This document shows, piece by piece, positions 63,496-64,000 of a stretch of DNA of 64,000 nucleotides; the stretch's first letter is position 1; each line of letters starts with the position of its first letter. This DNA is from Ruminococcoides sp052118065. GTDB taxonomy: Bacteria > Bacillota > Clostridia > Oscillospirales > Acutalibacteraceae. The DNA is taken from NCBI GenBank assembly GCA_052118065.1, contig JBQKHY010000012.1, positions 8,946-72,945 on the forward strand, written 5' to 3'. The position numbers were made by a program, and so were the translations under genes. The notes beneath the pieces are model-generated. The model was not told where the DNA came from and ran no database searches. It worked only from the letters and a program-made list of their open reading frames with translations.

Positions 63496-63885
63496 CGCTT
63501 AAAGCCATGTAAAGCTGGCGGCTCTGCCCTGCGGGTGACAGCAGTGACGGTGGTGACAGTGATTTTAGGATACCCTGCCGCTGTCATCCCTACGGGAGAA
63601 CACCCCGTAAACGCAAAATGCAGGCGTGAGATTTACTCGCCCTTTTCGGTCGTGTAAAACCACCCCTGCGGTCAGAAAAATCATTCCGATTTTTCCGACT
63701 GCGTTTACAGGGTGTAACACACTACACTTTGCCCTGCAAAGTCGTGTGCCAGACGTTCCCTCTGGACTCCCTTAAGGCAGGGCTGTGCCCTGCTATCCTA
63801 CGCCTTACGGCTTCGGATAAAAGAATGGCGGCATGACGGTGACGGCTCTTGCGAGGGGGGTATCCCAAAAACACCGTCATCATCG
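63435..63885. repeat. Direct and inverted repeats downstream of the RepA gene (origin-like)
   Basis: A 43-bp unit (GGGTGACAGC...GGTGGTGACAG...TTAGGATACCC) occurs at 63435-63477, inside the repA 3' end, and at 63533-63575. A degenerate inverted copy (GGGTATCC..., CACCGTCATC) lies at 63858-63885. Between them ACACCCCGTAAACGCA (63600-63615) pairs with 63700-63715 (15 of 16), and AAAAATC/GATTTTT forms a hairpin near 63675-63695. The arrangement resembles an origin of replication or of transfer. No gene fits in 63,496-63,965. Confidence 0.65.
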
Positions 63886-63965
63886 ACATGAGAGTTTATC
63901 ATATTTTTGATAGAGTAACAGGGGGAATATGATATAATAAAATCAATATTCCAATGGAGGAAACC

Positions 63966-64000
63966 ATGAGCAGAAAATATGATAAGCGATTAAAAGCAAG
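63966..64000 (+). CDS. Start of next element gene, partial
   Basis: ATG 63966 after TGGAGG, reading MSRKYDKRLKA to the window edge. A TG-TATAAT extended -10 box lies about 30 bp upstream (TGATATAAT near 63930-63940). Too short to assign; a mobilisation or replication accessory gene is expected from position. Confidence 0.5.
   Translation, partial: MSRKYDKRLKA

Overview
The window looks like accessory DNA from a gut Clostridium-related Bacillota, probably of Ruminococcaceae/Lachnospiraceae type. This is inferred from low G+C, Shine-Dalgarno-led genes, Tn916/Tn1549-type conjugation and mobilisation genes, TnpV proteins, a thioester/Cna_B surface protein and the gut resistance pair tet(O/32/O)-tet(40). 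No rRNA, complete tRNA or core housekeeping gene was seen. Almost everything is mobile, defence or resistance DNA, laid out as stacked elements.

Region 1 (1-9.1 kb) is a defence cluster. It holds the 3' end of an AlbA_2/Schlafen-type gene, a Shedu-like (DUF4263) nuclease and a type III Res subunit with no Mod gene in view. A convergent FRG-domain/AIPR pair follows. After it comes about 1.8 kb without convincing genes, containing two diverged copies of what appears to be a structured non-coding RNA. Hairpins are conserved between the copies with compensatory changes, each copy ends in a terminator, and the second copy has a near-consensus promoter.

Region 2 (9.2-14.3 kb) is a decayed rolling-circle integrative element: an HTH protein, a small conserved-looking protein, a CRESS-type Rep preceded by a perfect hairpin exposing TAGTATTAC, and an FtsK-like translocase fused by deletion to the C-terminal half of a tyrosine integrase. 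An acyltransferase gene follows.

Region 3 (14,335-36,833) is an island bounded by direct repeats of the 3' end of a tRNA-Trp gene, with its integrase beside the right repeat. From left to right it carries TnpV, an OLD-type ATPase-TOPRIM nuclease, an XRE-HipA fusion, a SLOG protein with a divergent XRE regulator, and then a long leftward operon. The operon (Vsr, PD-(D/E)XK protein, Dcm, HpaII-like endonuclease, second Dcm, small protein, GHKL/MORC-like ATPase, unknown protein, DUF6339-like protein, 1206-aa protein with a nuclease-like end) may be a restriction system coupled to a poorly described GHKL-centred defence system. Two of its genes are split at homopolymers. A mobilisation module (MobC, relaxase, ParB, three excisionase-like HTH genes, integrase) closes the island.

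Region 4 (36.8-64 kb) starts a second element at the same tRNA-Trp site: small protein, ParA/ParB, a 1397-aa adhesin, and a 2468-aa methylase-helicase with a TnpV gene nested out of frame inside it. The helicase stops before motif VI, where another TnpV and the resistance cargo begin. tet(O/32/O) and tet(40) are separated by a 4425-bp composite transposon: two identical 1329-bp IS copies around a MATE pump and a MarR gene, bounded by a 7-bp target duplication. Beyond tet(40) lie sigma-like regulators (one with an in-frame stop), a RepA-type ATPase, a repeat-rich origin-like region and the start of another gene.
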